Shown here: positions 34,855 through 43,440 of the stretch, one piece after another | Layout: every line of letters begins with the position of its first letter | Numbering within the stretch: position 1 is the first letter of the stretch | Source: an uncultured Bacteroidia bacterium | Lineage (GTDB): Bacteria > Bacteroidota > Bacteroidia > Bacteroidales > UBA932 | DNA length: 64,000 nt | Reading direction: 5' to 3' | NCBI GenBank assembly: GCA_902762655.1 | Contig: CACWOZ010000005.1 | Location: 53,408 to 117,407 of the forward strand | Translations under genes and position numbers: made by a program | Notes under the pieces: generated by a model | The model's input: the letters and a program-made list of their open reading frames with translations, nothing else | The model's database searches: none | Told to the model about the DNA's origin: nothing

Positions 34855-36323
34855 AGAAACTGTTAATTGTCTGCACTGTTCTCATGCCGCTCGCGTTGCA
34901 TGCCCAGGTGCCTGTAATCAAGAAGGCGCCTATGGCAGTGACGTCCGAACTGCCATCCAGTGTCGACAACACTCTCAATAAATACTTTCCTCCGCTGATC
35001 GACCAGAAGGGCGGTTCCTGCGCCCAGGCATCGGCGATAGGATATATGTACACCTACGAGATGAACCGTCTGCTCGACAGGGACGCATCCGCTTCTGCCG
35101 CAAACAGGTTCTCGTATCAGTACACATACAATTTCGTGAACGAAGGCCATGACAACGGCTCTTTCGGTTGGGATGGCCTGGGGCTTGCCACGGCCAACGG
35201 AGTCATTACGGAAGAAGACTGGCCGGCGTCTGGAGCCACTTCCTTCAAATGGGCAACGGGCTACGAGAAATATCTTACTGCCATCCATTACAGGGCGAAA
35301 TCATTCGAGATGATACCCTTGGAAAAGTGGGATGACCTGGCTGCCATCAAGCAGTTCCTTTTCAACCGTGGCGTTGAAGGAAGTGCAGGAGGCGTAGTCG
35401 TTTTTTCTACCTATGCAGGCGACTGGGGCATGGATAAATCTTACGCCGGGCCCTCAGAGACCGGATACAAGTGTATCCAGACAAAACTTGGAACGGATGG
35501 GGGACATGCCCTTACCATTGCCGGCTATGACGATCTCGTGGAGTTCACCACTCCGTCTGGAGAAGTTACCAGGGGCGCATTCATTGTGGTGAACACCTGG
35601 GGGGCCTATGCGCACGACAACGGTCGTTTCTACCTGCCTTACTGGTTTTTCTTCAACTATACAAAGGAAACCAAGATGTCGGACTATGTGACCAGTGTCG
35701 AGCCGTATTATCAAGAACCGAAAATCGTCTTCAAGGTGGGCGTGGAATGTGACTCCCGCGACGACCTTTCCTTCCAGCTCGGAGTGTCGGACAATCCTTC
35801 CGATAAGGTGCCCAGGCATAAGATGCAGGTAAGGATCGCGGACCATCAGGGGGGTGACCATCCCATGCAGGGGGCCTGGTGGCCGAACGACATAGAGTTC
35901 GGTTTCGACTTCAGCAGCGTCGCCCATCTGGTGGACGAAATTGAGAATCCCAACTATTTCCTGATAGTGGCCCGCTACGCCAGGGGCAACAAGGAGGCAA
36001 GCGTGGCCAGACTTACCGGTTTCTCAGTATACGATTATCGCGAGAGCATGACCAATCCAAAAGTGTTCGAGTACGATGGGGGCGGAGATCTGGAAAAGGG
36101 CCTCAATTATTACAGCATCTACACCGTGCCACCTGTAAAAACCTCATACAGCCCGGTTGAATGGATATCTGCGCAGACTTCCCAGCCTGTGTCGGCGCCG
36201 CTGGTTGTGCGAACGGCAAGCGGCAAATATGCAAAAGTACGGTTTAGCGAGTATGACCGCAGCGCTGGCACCATCAGAATCAAATACGTATATAATCCGG
36301 AAGGAAGGAGGAACCTGAAATGA
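34851..36323 (+). CDS. Papain-like (C1) cysteine protease
   Basis: A 490-residue exported protein overlapping the previous stop as ATGA. After the signal peptide (about 1-19) the C1 catalytic set is clear: PPLIDQKGGSCAQASAIGYM with Gln52 and Cys57, DGGHALTIAGYDD with His219, and IVVNTWG with Asn248. There is no long propeptide, since Cys57 is only about 38 residues after the signal site. The C-terminal half (about 285-490) is beta-rich and of unknown family. It probably degrades proteins in the periplasm or outside the cell and feeds products to the operon's receptor. Confidence 0.85.
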   Translation: MKKLLIVCTVLMPLALHAQVPVIKKAPMAVTSELPSSVDNTLNKYFPPLIDQKGGSCAQASAIGYMYTYEMNRLLDRDASASAANRFSYQYTYNFVNEGHDNGSFGWDGLGLATANGVITEEDWPASGATSFKWATGYEKYLTAIHYRAKSFEMIPLEKWDDLAAIKQFLFNRGVEGSAGGVVVFSTYAGDWGMDKSYAGPSETGYKCIQTKLGTDGGHALTIAGYDDLVEFTTPSGEVTRGAFIVVNTWGAYAHDNGRFYLPYWFFFNYTKETKMSDYVTSVEPYYQEPKIVFKVGVECDSRDDLSFQLGVSDNPSDKVPRHKMQVRIADHQGGDHPMQGAWWPNDIEFGFDFSSVAHLVDEIENPNYFLIVARYARGNKEASVARLTGFSVYDYRESMTNPKVFEYDGGGDLEKGLNYYSIYTVPPVKTSYSPVEWISAQTSQPVSAPLVVRTASGKYAKVRFSEYDRSAGTIRIKYVYNPEGRRNLK

Positions 36324-36697
36324 AGAAGATAATGCTGATACTCTCTCTTGTCCTGAGTCTTGCGGCCTGCAAGAACAGGGGCGGAGAATCGAAAGTCCCC
36401 AATCTGAAGGATGAGATAACCATCAGCGGGTTGTCCGATGACAGATGGACATATTTCTCCTTCGAGTCCGGAGATGTTGTTGGGCAAAGCAGCTTTGCAA
36501 ATGAGGAGGAAGATGCTCTCTGGGCAGAAAGGAAGGACTGGGACCTTGCCATTTGCGGGGAGCATATCAAAACCAACGGAGGAACTTCCGGCAATGGTGC
36601 CGGCGGCATCCAGCGCGACAAAGAAAATACTTTCCAGTCTTTGGAAGAAGCCCCGCTGGAGGGCTATCTTACAGATACGCTGTTTGTGGTGAAATAG
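36320..36697 (+). CDS. Short HmuY-like lipoprotein, probably C-terminally truncated
   Basis: A 125-residue lipoprotein (signal ending SLAAC, Cys17). WTYFSFESGDVVG, then RKDWDLAICGEHIKTNGGTS and GNGAGGIQ match the first conserved blocks of HmuY-type haem-binding lipoproteins. HmuY proteins are about 200 residues; here a TAG follows FVVK where the family normally continues with more strands. The stop lies 26 nt before the right pheS-tail repeat, so the gene may have lost its 3' half at the insertion junction. It overlaps the C1 protease stop by 4 nt. Haem binding is unproven, and the truncated form may be inactive. Confidence 0.65.
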   Translation: MKKIMLILSLVLSLAACKNRGGESKVPNLKDEITISGLSDDRWTYFSFESGDVVGQSSFANEEEDALWAERKDWDLAICGEHIKTNGGTSGNGAGGIQRDKENTFQSLEEAPLEGYLTDTLFVVK

Positions 36698-36723
36698 GAC
36701 TATTTCGCCGGCCCGGGCATCGA

Positions 36724-36765
36724 CTCCGCTTCCTGCGGGAATTCGAGGGAGCCACATAAGTGTAA
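36724..36765 (+). repeat. Right copy of 42-bp pheS-tail direct repeat
   Basis: Matches 24958-24999 at 40 of 42 positions, in the same orientation. The two mismatches (36756-36757) turn the pheS reading GATEV-stop into GAT-stop. No other pheS sequence is present here. Confidence 0.85.
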
Positions 36766-36810
36766 ACCTTATTATTGGATTTGGATATTATATACTTCGG
36801 CAGAGTTGCA

Positions 36811-36818
36811 TAACTTTG
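36811..36818 (+). promoter_or_regulatory. -7 box for operon B, inside a hairpin
   Basis: TAACTTTG lies 39 bp before ATG 36858. It overlaps the right arm of a 9-bp inverted repeat (ACTTCGGCA at 36794-36802 and TGCCGAAGT at 36817-36825), a possible operator. Confidence 0.5.
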
Positions 36819-36857
36819 CCGAAGTAGTGTTTTTATGGTTAACCAAAAATAATTGAT

Positions 36858-37904
36858 ATGAAAAAAATTTTATTCTTGGCAGCCGTTGTATCAGTTGTGT
36901 TGGCCGGCTGCGCAAAAGATCCCGAAGCAAAAGTCGCCGCAGACAGAGAGACCATCGAGGTTTCATATGCGGGTGAAGTCGTTACAGTAAAGCTTGAAGC
37001 TAATTATGCATGGACTGCCGCCGTTGCAGGTGACGTGAAGGTTGTCGTAGATCCCGCCCAGGGAACGGGCAATGCAGAAGTAACCCTGAAGATCGAAGAG
37101 AATCTTGGTAACAGCGCACTTGAAGGCACCGTGACGTTCTCGGCAACCGGAGGCGGCACCACAGCTTCCACCGTAATCGCTATCAAGCAGGGCGTACTCA
37201 CCGAAGTTGACTATGGCGGATATAAATATAAAGTCAAGATGCTTGCCGACGGCAACTTCTGGTTTGTAGAGAATCTCCGCTTTGTTCCCCAGGGGAAAGA
37301 GGTTAGCGATGATCTTTCAAACCTTGATAACGGAATCTGGTATCCCGTAGACCACGCTAAGAAGGCCCTCACCGACAATGCCGACACCATAAAAGTCAAG
37401 GGATATCTCTACAGTGCAGAAGCTGCTCTCGGGCTTGCTCCACATACCGTTAATGATGATAACTTCACAACCTATAGTGGAGCGAAGGGCCTTTGCCCCG
37501 ATGGATGGCATATCCCCACTCTTGACGAACTTGCAAATCTTGTCGGCCGTGTTGCACAGTCGAAGTACGACCTCAAGCAGACTCCTGGCCCTGTCGCCAG
37601 CGCTCCTTATTGGGATGCTACCGCTGGCGTGGCCCTCATTTCCAAGGCCAATGCCGATGGTTTCAACATTGACAACAAGGTTGGATATATCAATGCAAAT
37701 GCGACTGCCACCCAAGGAACCGTCCTTAATGTGATGAATTACATTCTTTCGTCGACAGCTGTCCCCAAGTCGACAGATGCAGGTGTATTCAACAATCAGT
37801 TCTATGGAATATTGGTTGCCTCGACGAGCGGCGGTTCCTGCAACGGAGCCTGCTTCAACTATCGTGGCGGCGCATCCGTGCGTTGCATAAAGGACCACAA
37901 GTAA
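36858..37904 (+). CDS. BACON and FISUMP domain lipoprotein
   Basis: A 348-residue lipoprotein (signal ending VVLAGC, Cys18). Residues 25-115 resemble a BACON domain (ANYAWTAAVAGDVKVVVDPA; GNAEVTLKI). From about 120 the pattern GYKYKVKMLADGNFWFVENL, AKGLCPDGWHIPTLDELANL and the end SVRCIKDHK is the FISUMP (Fibrobacter succinogenes major paralogous) domain. Such proteins are surface-exposed and of unknown role, sometimes thought to bind carbohydrate or mucin. It heads operon B, with the GTG of the next gene 8 nt after its stop. Confidence 0.85.
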   Translation: MKKILFLAAVVSVVLAGCAKDPEAKVAADRETIEVSYAGEVVTVKLEANYAWTAAVAGDVKVVVDPAQGTGNAEVTLKIEENLGNSALEGTVTFSATGGGTTASTVIAIKQGVLTEVDYGGYKYKVKMLADGNFWFVENLRFVPQGKEVSDDLSNLDNGIWYPVDHAKKALTDNADTIKVKGYLYSAEAALGLAPHTVNDDNFTTYSGAKGLCPDGWHIPTLDELANLVGRVAQSKYDLKQTPGPVASAPYWDATAGVALISKANADGFNIDNKVGYINANATATQGTVLNVMNYILSSTAVPKSTDAGVFNNQFYGILVASTSGGSCNGACFNYRGGASVRCIKDHK

Positions 37905-37912
37905 CACGCCCG

Positions 37913-40816
37913 GTGAGATGCTATAGCCTTTCCTTTGTCATATGCCTGCTACTCACTGCCTTTGAAGCCGCAGGCAGTGTAGTTTGTGCCGCCCCTGCCC
38001 GCAGATGCACCATTTCGGGCCGGGTGACAGACGCTCTCAGCGGAGAGCCGATGTATATGGCATATGTCATGGCAAAGGAGGCCGGCCTCTGGGCCGTGAC
38101 CGATGCGGAGGGCCGCTTTTCCTTGAAAGACATCCCTGTCGGGCAGAATACCATCGTGGTCAGTTTCCTTGGATTCGAAGACTGGCAGAAAATAATAAAT
38201 CTTACCGGAGATATTTCTGACTTTATCATCAGGCTCAATGCCTTAAGCCTTTCGCTTGAAGAGGTTGTGGTTACAGCAAGAGAGGGCGGTGAAATATCCT
38301 CATCCTCCAAAATATCATCCCAGACGCTGGAGCATATTCAGCCCTCCAGCCTCAAGGACGTGATGCAGCTTCTCCCGGGCGGCATCACTGCGAACCCTTC
38401 GCTCACAATCACCAATCAGCTGTCCATCAGAGATATAGGTACTACTTCTGCGAATGTTGCAGGCACAGCTCTTATCCTTGACGGTGCTTCGGTGAGCAAT
38501 GACTCCAACATGCAGATGCTCTCTGGAGGCACAGCCATGAATAGTGATTCCAAGAACGTTGCAAGTACTGCCGGAGGAGGTGTGGATGCCAGGCAGGTGA
38601 CTACAGACAACATCGAATCTGTCGAGGTCATCCGCGGCATACCTTCCGTGGTTTACGGGAATCTTACCTCAGGTGCGGTGGTTGTAAAGACAAAGGCAGG
38701 GCCATCACCGTGGTCCGTCCGCCTGAAAAGCGACCCTCAGCTCAAGCAGGTGGCTGTCGGGAAGGGTTTCAAACTTACTGACGGCAAGGGTGTAATCAAT
38801 TTCGACACGGATTATGCAAACGCATACAGTGACGTCCGTACCCCATCTTACGCCTATCGCCGCTTCAATTTTCAGACAGGCTGGTCCAACACCTTCTGGA
38901 AAAGCTTCACCGTAAACACAAAGTTTCAAGCCTTCTTTTCCAACGCCAGCGACCGATCCGATCCGGATCTCGTGCTGGATGAACTTAAAGAGTCGCGCGA
39001 CATGGGACTGCGCGTGAATATTAACGGCCGCTGGAGCCTTAATAAGCCTTGGATTACGGATATAGAGTATCTGCTTGCCGGCAGTGCTGCCAGTCAGCGT
39101 TCCCGCGAACGCAAGTATCAGGGTTCTGCAGGATACTCTCCCTCCACTACATCCATGGACAGCGGGGAGTCCGTGGGCTTTTTCACCGAACCACAATACT
39201 ATTCCGATGTGTCTGTAAACGGCATCCCACTGGATGCACAGGCAAAATTGACAGCCAGACTGTTCGGCAAATACGGTCGCATTTCAAACAAGTTGCTATC
39301 CGGAGCAGAGTGGATGATCCAAGGGAACAAAGGCCCTGGAAAGATATTTGATGCCAGGCGGCCACCTTCTCCCGGTTCCGCCTCTGCTTTCCGTGAGCGT
39401 AGTTTTGCAGACATCCCCATGCTGAACCGTTTCACGGCTTATGCAGAAGATGATTTCTCCCTCCCTATCGGTCCCACCGTCCTGGAGCTAAGGGCAGGAT
39501 TGAGAGCTAACGCGATTATCGCAGATGGCGTCTCCTCCGGTCAATTCAATTGTTTGGAACCGCGCGTGAATGTCAAGTATCACCTGATAAAGAAGAATAC
39601 TGGATTCCGTGCACTCAGCGTCAGGGCGGGTCGCGGGATTTCCTGCAAGATGCCCTCAATGATATATCTCTACCCAGAACCTGCCTGGAAAGATCAAGTT
39701 TCATTCGTTTACAACGACTTCGATGCAAACAACTACGGACTTGCGGTTGTTACCACACGCAAGGTGGATACTGTTAATCCCGGACTCCAACTCCAGAAAT
39801 CCCTCAACACCGAACTGGCCTTAGAGTTCGACCAGGGCAAAGTCAGCGGCTCTTTGGTCTGGTATGACGAGAGGATGAGCGGAGGATACGGTTTCGTTAC
39901 GGAGTTCATGCCGATGGAATACCGGCGCTACAACTTCACATGGGTGAACAATGTTCCGTCACAGGCAGTCCTCCCTTCCGGGCAGGTCCCGGTATATGCC
40001 GACGGAGTGGTGAGCAATGCCGGCACCCCTCTGCCCTTCATTACAGACACCACTTTCCTCGCACGTTCCGTGCCATCCAACAGCATCTCCAACCATAAAA
40101 AAGGACTGGAGTTCACCCTGGAGTTCCCGGCCATCAAAACTATCAACACATCCATAAGCGTCAGTGGCGCATGGCAACGGATGGAACTGCACAATGATGA
40201 CCTCACCGGGCGGCTCTATGGAGGCCTGGAGAACGGACGCAGTTATCCATGGGTCGGCATTTATGCTGGTTCTGCCAGTGCTTCCAACGCAAGCATACGT
40301 GAGCGTTTCAACACAAACCTGCGCTTTGTGACCCATATTCCGCGTATAGCCATGGTTTTTACCCTCACTGCTCAAATGGTCTTCCACGAAAGCACAACTT
40401 ACCTGTGCGAATATGACGGATTAAGTCTCCCTTACTATTATAACGAGACAGGCAATCGTGTTTCCGGTCCAGATGTGTTGAAGGATACAGAACACACCAA
40501 ATATATCGCACCCCTCTTCATCATGGGCAGGGATGGCAGGGTGGTGCGTTTCTCCCAGATTATGGAGCAGGACCCTATCTATAGGAATCTAATTCTCAGC
40601 ACAAACACTGCCACCTACTACCTTACGCAGGGATATCCCTTCTATTCCATGTTTAATCTTCGCCTGACAAAGGAGATGAAGGGCGCCACCATATCCTTCT
40701 ACGCAAACAACTTCTTGAATATGAAGGGGCGCGTCCGCAATACTGTAACAGGATATCCCTCAGATAAAAACACTCCGCTATATTTCGGTGCCGAGATCAA
40801 ATTGACCATAAGATGA
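37913..40816 (+). CDS. TonB-dependent receptor, operon B
   Basis: A 967-residue outer-membrane receptor with no suitable ATG. GTG 37913 gives the best signal peptide (MRCYSLSFVICLLLTAFEAA), and an upstream TTG at 37883 is less likely because it overlaps the previous gene. A carboxypeptidase-like domain (CTISGRVTDALSGEPMYMAY) precedes the plug (SSLKDVMQLLPGGITANPSL; IESVEVIRGIPSVVYGNLTS) and a barrel ending YFGAEIKLTIR. The plug is very similar to that of the operon A receptor, whereas the barrels differ more, which suggests related machinery with different ligands. It is followed by the DUF4876/DUF6850 pair with overlapping ends. Confidence 0.9.
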   Translation: MRCYSLSFVICLLLTAFEAAGSVVCAAPARRCTISGRVTDALSGEPMYMAYVMAKEAGLWAVTDAEGRFSLKDIPVGQNTIVVSFLGFEDWQKIINLTGDISDFIIRLNALSLSLEEVVVTAREGGEISSSSKISSQTLEHIQPSSLKDVMQLLPGGITANPSLTITNQLSIRDIGTTSANVAGTALILDGASVSNDSNMQMLSGGTAMNSDSKNVASTAGGGVDARQVTTDNIESVEVIRGIPSVVYGNLTSGAVVVKTKAGPSPWSVRLKSDPQLKQVAVGKGFKLTDGKGVINFDTDYANAYSDVRTPSYAYRRFNFQTGWSNTFWKSFTVNTKFQAFFSNASDRSDPDLVLDELKESRDMGLRVNINGRWSLNKPWITDIEYLLAGSAASQRSRERKYQGSAGYSPSTTSMDSGESVGFFTEPQYYSDVSVNGIPLDAQAKLTARLFGKYGRISNKLLSGAEWMIQGNKGPGKIFDARRPPSPGSASAFRERSFADIPMLNRFTAYAEDDFSLPIGPTVLELRAGLRANAIIADGVSSGQFNCLEPRVNVKYHLIKKNTGFRALSVRAGRGISCKMPSMIYLYPEPAWKDQVSFVYNDFDANNYGLAVVTTRKVDTVNPGLQLQKSLNTELALEFDQGKVSGSLVWYDERMSGGYGFVTEFMPMEYRRYNFTWVNNVPSQAVLPSGQVPVYADGVVSNAGTPLPFITDTTFLARSVPSNSISNHKKGLEFTLEFPAIKTINTSISVSGAWQRMELHNDDLTGRLYGGLENGRSYPWVGIYAGSASASNASIRERFNTNLRFVTHIPRIAMVFTLTAQMVFHESTTYLCEYDGLSLPYYYNETGNRVSGPDVLKDTEHTKYIAPLFIMGRDGRVVRFSQIMEQDPIYRNLILSTNTATYYLTQGYPFYSMFNLRLTKEMKGATISFYANNFLNMKGRVRNTVTGYPSDKNTPLYFGAEIKLTIR

Positions 40817-42027
40817 AGCGCCTTCCCCTCATAATTCTTTTGCCCCTGCTTGCCGGATGTCTTCGGAATGAAGTGTCCGACAAGGCGTTCGTGAAGGAAG
40901 GTGCTGCTTGCCTGACTGTTACTTTCGACGTTCCTGCAGGGATGGACATTGACCTTGGTGCCCTGACGGTGAAGCTGCAGAATAAAGAAAAACCATTCTC
41001 CTATAGCATGCACCCTGCAAGCGACGGCCGGGCGGAATTCAGTGTCCAGCCTGGAAAATACGACATTCTGGCAAGCGCATTTTTTAGCGATACGCATATA
41101 TCCGTGGTGGGTAGCGTGCCGTATTTCCTTCTGACCGCAGACGGAATTGTGGCGGAAGATGGCAGTGTCTCTGCGGCGCAGATCCGTGTTCCGCTGAACG
41201 TGTCGGTGCCGGGAGAGTTGGTGTTCAGGGAGGTATACTATCATGGTTGCGTCACTCTAGACGGAGCTTCCTACACAAAGGATACCTATCTGGAAATCTA
41301 CAACAACACAGGCTCGAATGGAAAGACCATGTACCTGGATTCCCTCTGCATAGCCGCCCTTTATCCCGCAAATTCCACCACCGGGAGCAATGCCTGGGCA
41401 GGGCGGGACACCATCCCCATCTTCCAGATGTTCTGGATGTTTCCGGGCGATGGAAATAGTCACCCATTGAAGCCTGGAGAATCTGCTGTTGTGGCCGCAA
41501 TTGCCGCCGTGGACCATGGTGGGCGCTGCACTTCGGGCTTGAATCTAGGGAAGGCCCATTTCGGTTGCTACGACGAGACTTTGCCAAAACACGAAATCTC
41601 CGCCGGAGTAACCCCGATGATAATGTACATGACCGGGCAGGGCACAGCATGGGCGCTTTCCATCCATTCTCCTGCCGTTGTGCTGTTCAAGCCTTCGATG
41701 GGTGTTGCAAATTACATGAAGGATGCCGCTACCTGGGAGCGATACGCCCCCGGAGAATCTTCGGGCACCCGTTATCGCCACATAGCGAAGGAGTGGATCC
41801 TGGATGGGGTGGACTGCGCAGATTCCCCTTACGCATCCATTAAGCGTCTGCCTGCCTCGGTGGATGCCTCATACGTGTGGATGCGCTCCTCGCACTATTC
41901 CGGCAAATGCATCAGCCGTGTGCCGGAATCTGTAGAAAACGGCATAATCTTCTACCGTGATACGAATAATTCCGCGGAGGATTTTCTCTCGGACCAAACC
42001 CCTGCACCGCACCTGAATAATGATTAA
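40813..42027 (+). CDS. DUF4876-like lipoprotein, operon B
   Basis: A 404-residue lipoprotein (signal ending LLPLLAGC, Cys16), overlapping the receptor stop by 4 nt. It has the same two-part layout as the operon A protein: a beta-sandwich (about 30-125), then GELVFREVYYHGCVTLDGAS, TKDTYLEIYNNTGSNGKTMY and SHPLKPGESAVVAAIAAVDH. Near the end IIFYRDTNNSAEDF corresponds to VVYQDTNNSTNDF in the paralogue. It probably caps or assists the receptor; the substrate is unknown. Confidence 0.8.
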   Translation: MKRLPLIILLPLLAGCLRNEVSDKAFVKEGAACLTVTFDVPAGMDIDLGALTVKLQNKEKPFSYSMHPASDGRAEFSVQPGKYDILASAFFSDTHISVVGSVPYFLLTADGIVAEDGSVSAAQIRVPLNVSVPGELVFREVYYHGCVTLDGASYTKDTYLEIYNNTGSNGKTMYLDSLCIAALYPANSTTGSNAWAGRDTIPIFQMFWMFPGDGNSHPLKPGESAVVAAIAAVDHGGRCTSGLNLGKAHFGCYDETLPKHEISAGVTPMIMYMTGQGTAWALSIHSPAVVLFKPSMGVANYMKDAATWERYAPGESSGTRYRHIAKEWILDGVDCADSPYASIKRLPASVDASYVWMRSSHYSGKCISRVPESVENGIIFYRDTNNSAEDFLSDQTPAPHLNND

Positions 42028-43429
42028 TTCCTTGTTTGCCATACTTTTGGCAGGCATCCTGCCATTTGCCGATACGGTTTCCAACCGCGTCTGGATGGGG
42101 AGTTCCGTGCAGACTGGAGAATTCCGGAACGTGTTCGATGCGGCCACGCAGGTGGAGAACCGGCTGGGCGCGCAGGGGACCGCTTCAAACGGGCGACTAC
42201 TGATGAACGGACGCTTTGAATATGGCTACGATTATGGTACAGGCTCGCGATACCGAGGATGGACAGATCCATATTCGACTCCGTTCATGGTATGCGATAC
42301 CATTCCCGGGAACATATCCAAAGAAACCTACGACATGGCCGCCGGAACGGGTGTGCGATTCGGTCGCTGGACAGTGGGGGTGGATCTGGGTTACAGCACA
42401 GCGACGATGTCTAAACATAAGGACCTCAGGAACAAGAATGTCCGGATGGATTTTTCGTTTGCCCCTGGCGTCTCGTATCGAGGAGAGCGTTTCCTCGCAT
42501 CGGTTTCGGCCGGGCATGGGCGTGGCACGGAACAGGTGGAGTATATGCAGGTGGACGAAAGTACGGAAAAGTACCTGTTCCAGGTTTATGGTCTCTGGCT
42601 TTGCACCGGTTCCGGATTCAGCAGCTCGGAGGACCGGCGCATCATGGAAGAAAACCGCTTATTTGCCAATATCGATATTCGCTACAAATATGGAAAAGCA
42701 CTGTTTTCCAATAGTTTGTCTGCTTCATACAGACGGTCGTGCCAGACTGAAACAGGATACAACAATTTGCACCACGGGGATACACATACTCTGGAATACA
42801 ATGATGCTCTGCGCTTGAGCGTGGGACCCCACGCTGTTGCTGTCGATGCCTGTCTGCAGCAGATGGTCGGGAGCCGCAAAGTGCAGAGGCAGGAACTGGA
42901 CCCTGCGTCCGGGGTGCGTCGCTGGTTCAGTTACGGGGCACCTTCCGATGTGTATTGGAGACAGGTGTTGAAACTGGATGCGGCCTATACCTATACGGCC
43001 CCCGGATGGAATCTGGAAGCCGGGGTCTTCTGGTTGGATGCCGACCATGCATTCAAGGAATATCCGGTGGTTTATGGCCAGACCCTGTCGTTCGTGGAGC
43101 CGCGCCTGGCTTTAGGCTGGACTATCTCCTGCTTCAGGATCGCGCCTTCCATTGCATGGAAGCATTCTCTGTCTGAGAATCACCTTTCAACCAATGTGTT
43201 CGGAGGGGTTTCACTCGAAGCTGCCGAACGTCAGTTGACATCGCCGCTTAAAGCTGAATATGCCTACTGGAGTGTGGATGCCATTCGCACCGGCATGTGT
43301 ATTGAAGTCTGGCGCGCTCTTCGGAACAGCCGTCAGCTGACCTTAGGTTTAGGCATAAACTGCCATTATAATACGGATTCCCGGTCATCCCGGACTGCAA
43401 TCAACATTTTAATCGGATATTGTTTTTAA
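42020..43429 (+). CDS. DUF6850-like outer-membrane beta-barrel protein, operon B
   Basis: A 469-residue exported protein that overlaps the previous gene by 8 nt. A short signal (MINSLFAILLAGILPFADT) precedes beta-strand-rich sequence with many Tyr and Trp residues and a terminal aromatic residue (INILIGYCF), as in outer-membrane barrels. It holds the same operon position as the 29.2-kb protein and has a comparable length. Direct similarity is weaker than for the receptor pair, so the family call relies partly on position. Confidence 0.7.
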   Translation: MINSLFAILLAGILPFADTVSNRVWMGSSVQTGEFRNVFDAATQVENRLGAQGTASNGRLLMNGRFEYGYDYGTGSRYRGWTDPYSTPFMVCDTIPGNISKETYDMAAGTGVRFGRWTVGVDLGYSTATMSKHKDLRNKNVRMDFSFAPGVSYRGERFLASVSAGHGRGTEQVEYMQVDESTEKYLFQVYGLWLCTGSGFSSSEDRRIMEENRLFANIDIRYKYGKALFSNSLSASYRRSCQTETGYNNLHHGDTHTLEYNDALRLSVGPHAVAVDACLQQMVGSRKVQRQELDPASGVRRWFSYGAPSDVYWRQVLKLDAAYTYTAPGWNLEAGVFWLDADHAFKEYPVVYGQTLSFVEPRLALGWTISCFRIAPSIAWKHSLSENHLSTNVFGGVSLEAAERQLTSPLKAEYAYWSVDAIRTGMCIEVWRALRNSRQLTLGLGINCHYNTDSRSSRTAINILIGYCF

Positions 43430-43440
43430 AAGATAAAACT

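Noticed and set aside
25000-36723. An integrase or transposase inside the pheS-tail repeats
   Set aside because: Every frame between the repeats was accounted for by envelope proteins and proteases; none resembles a recombinase.
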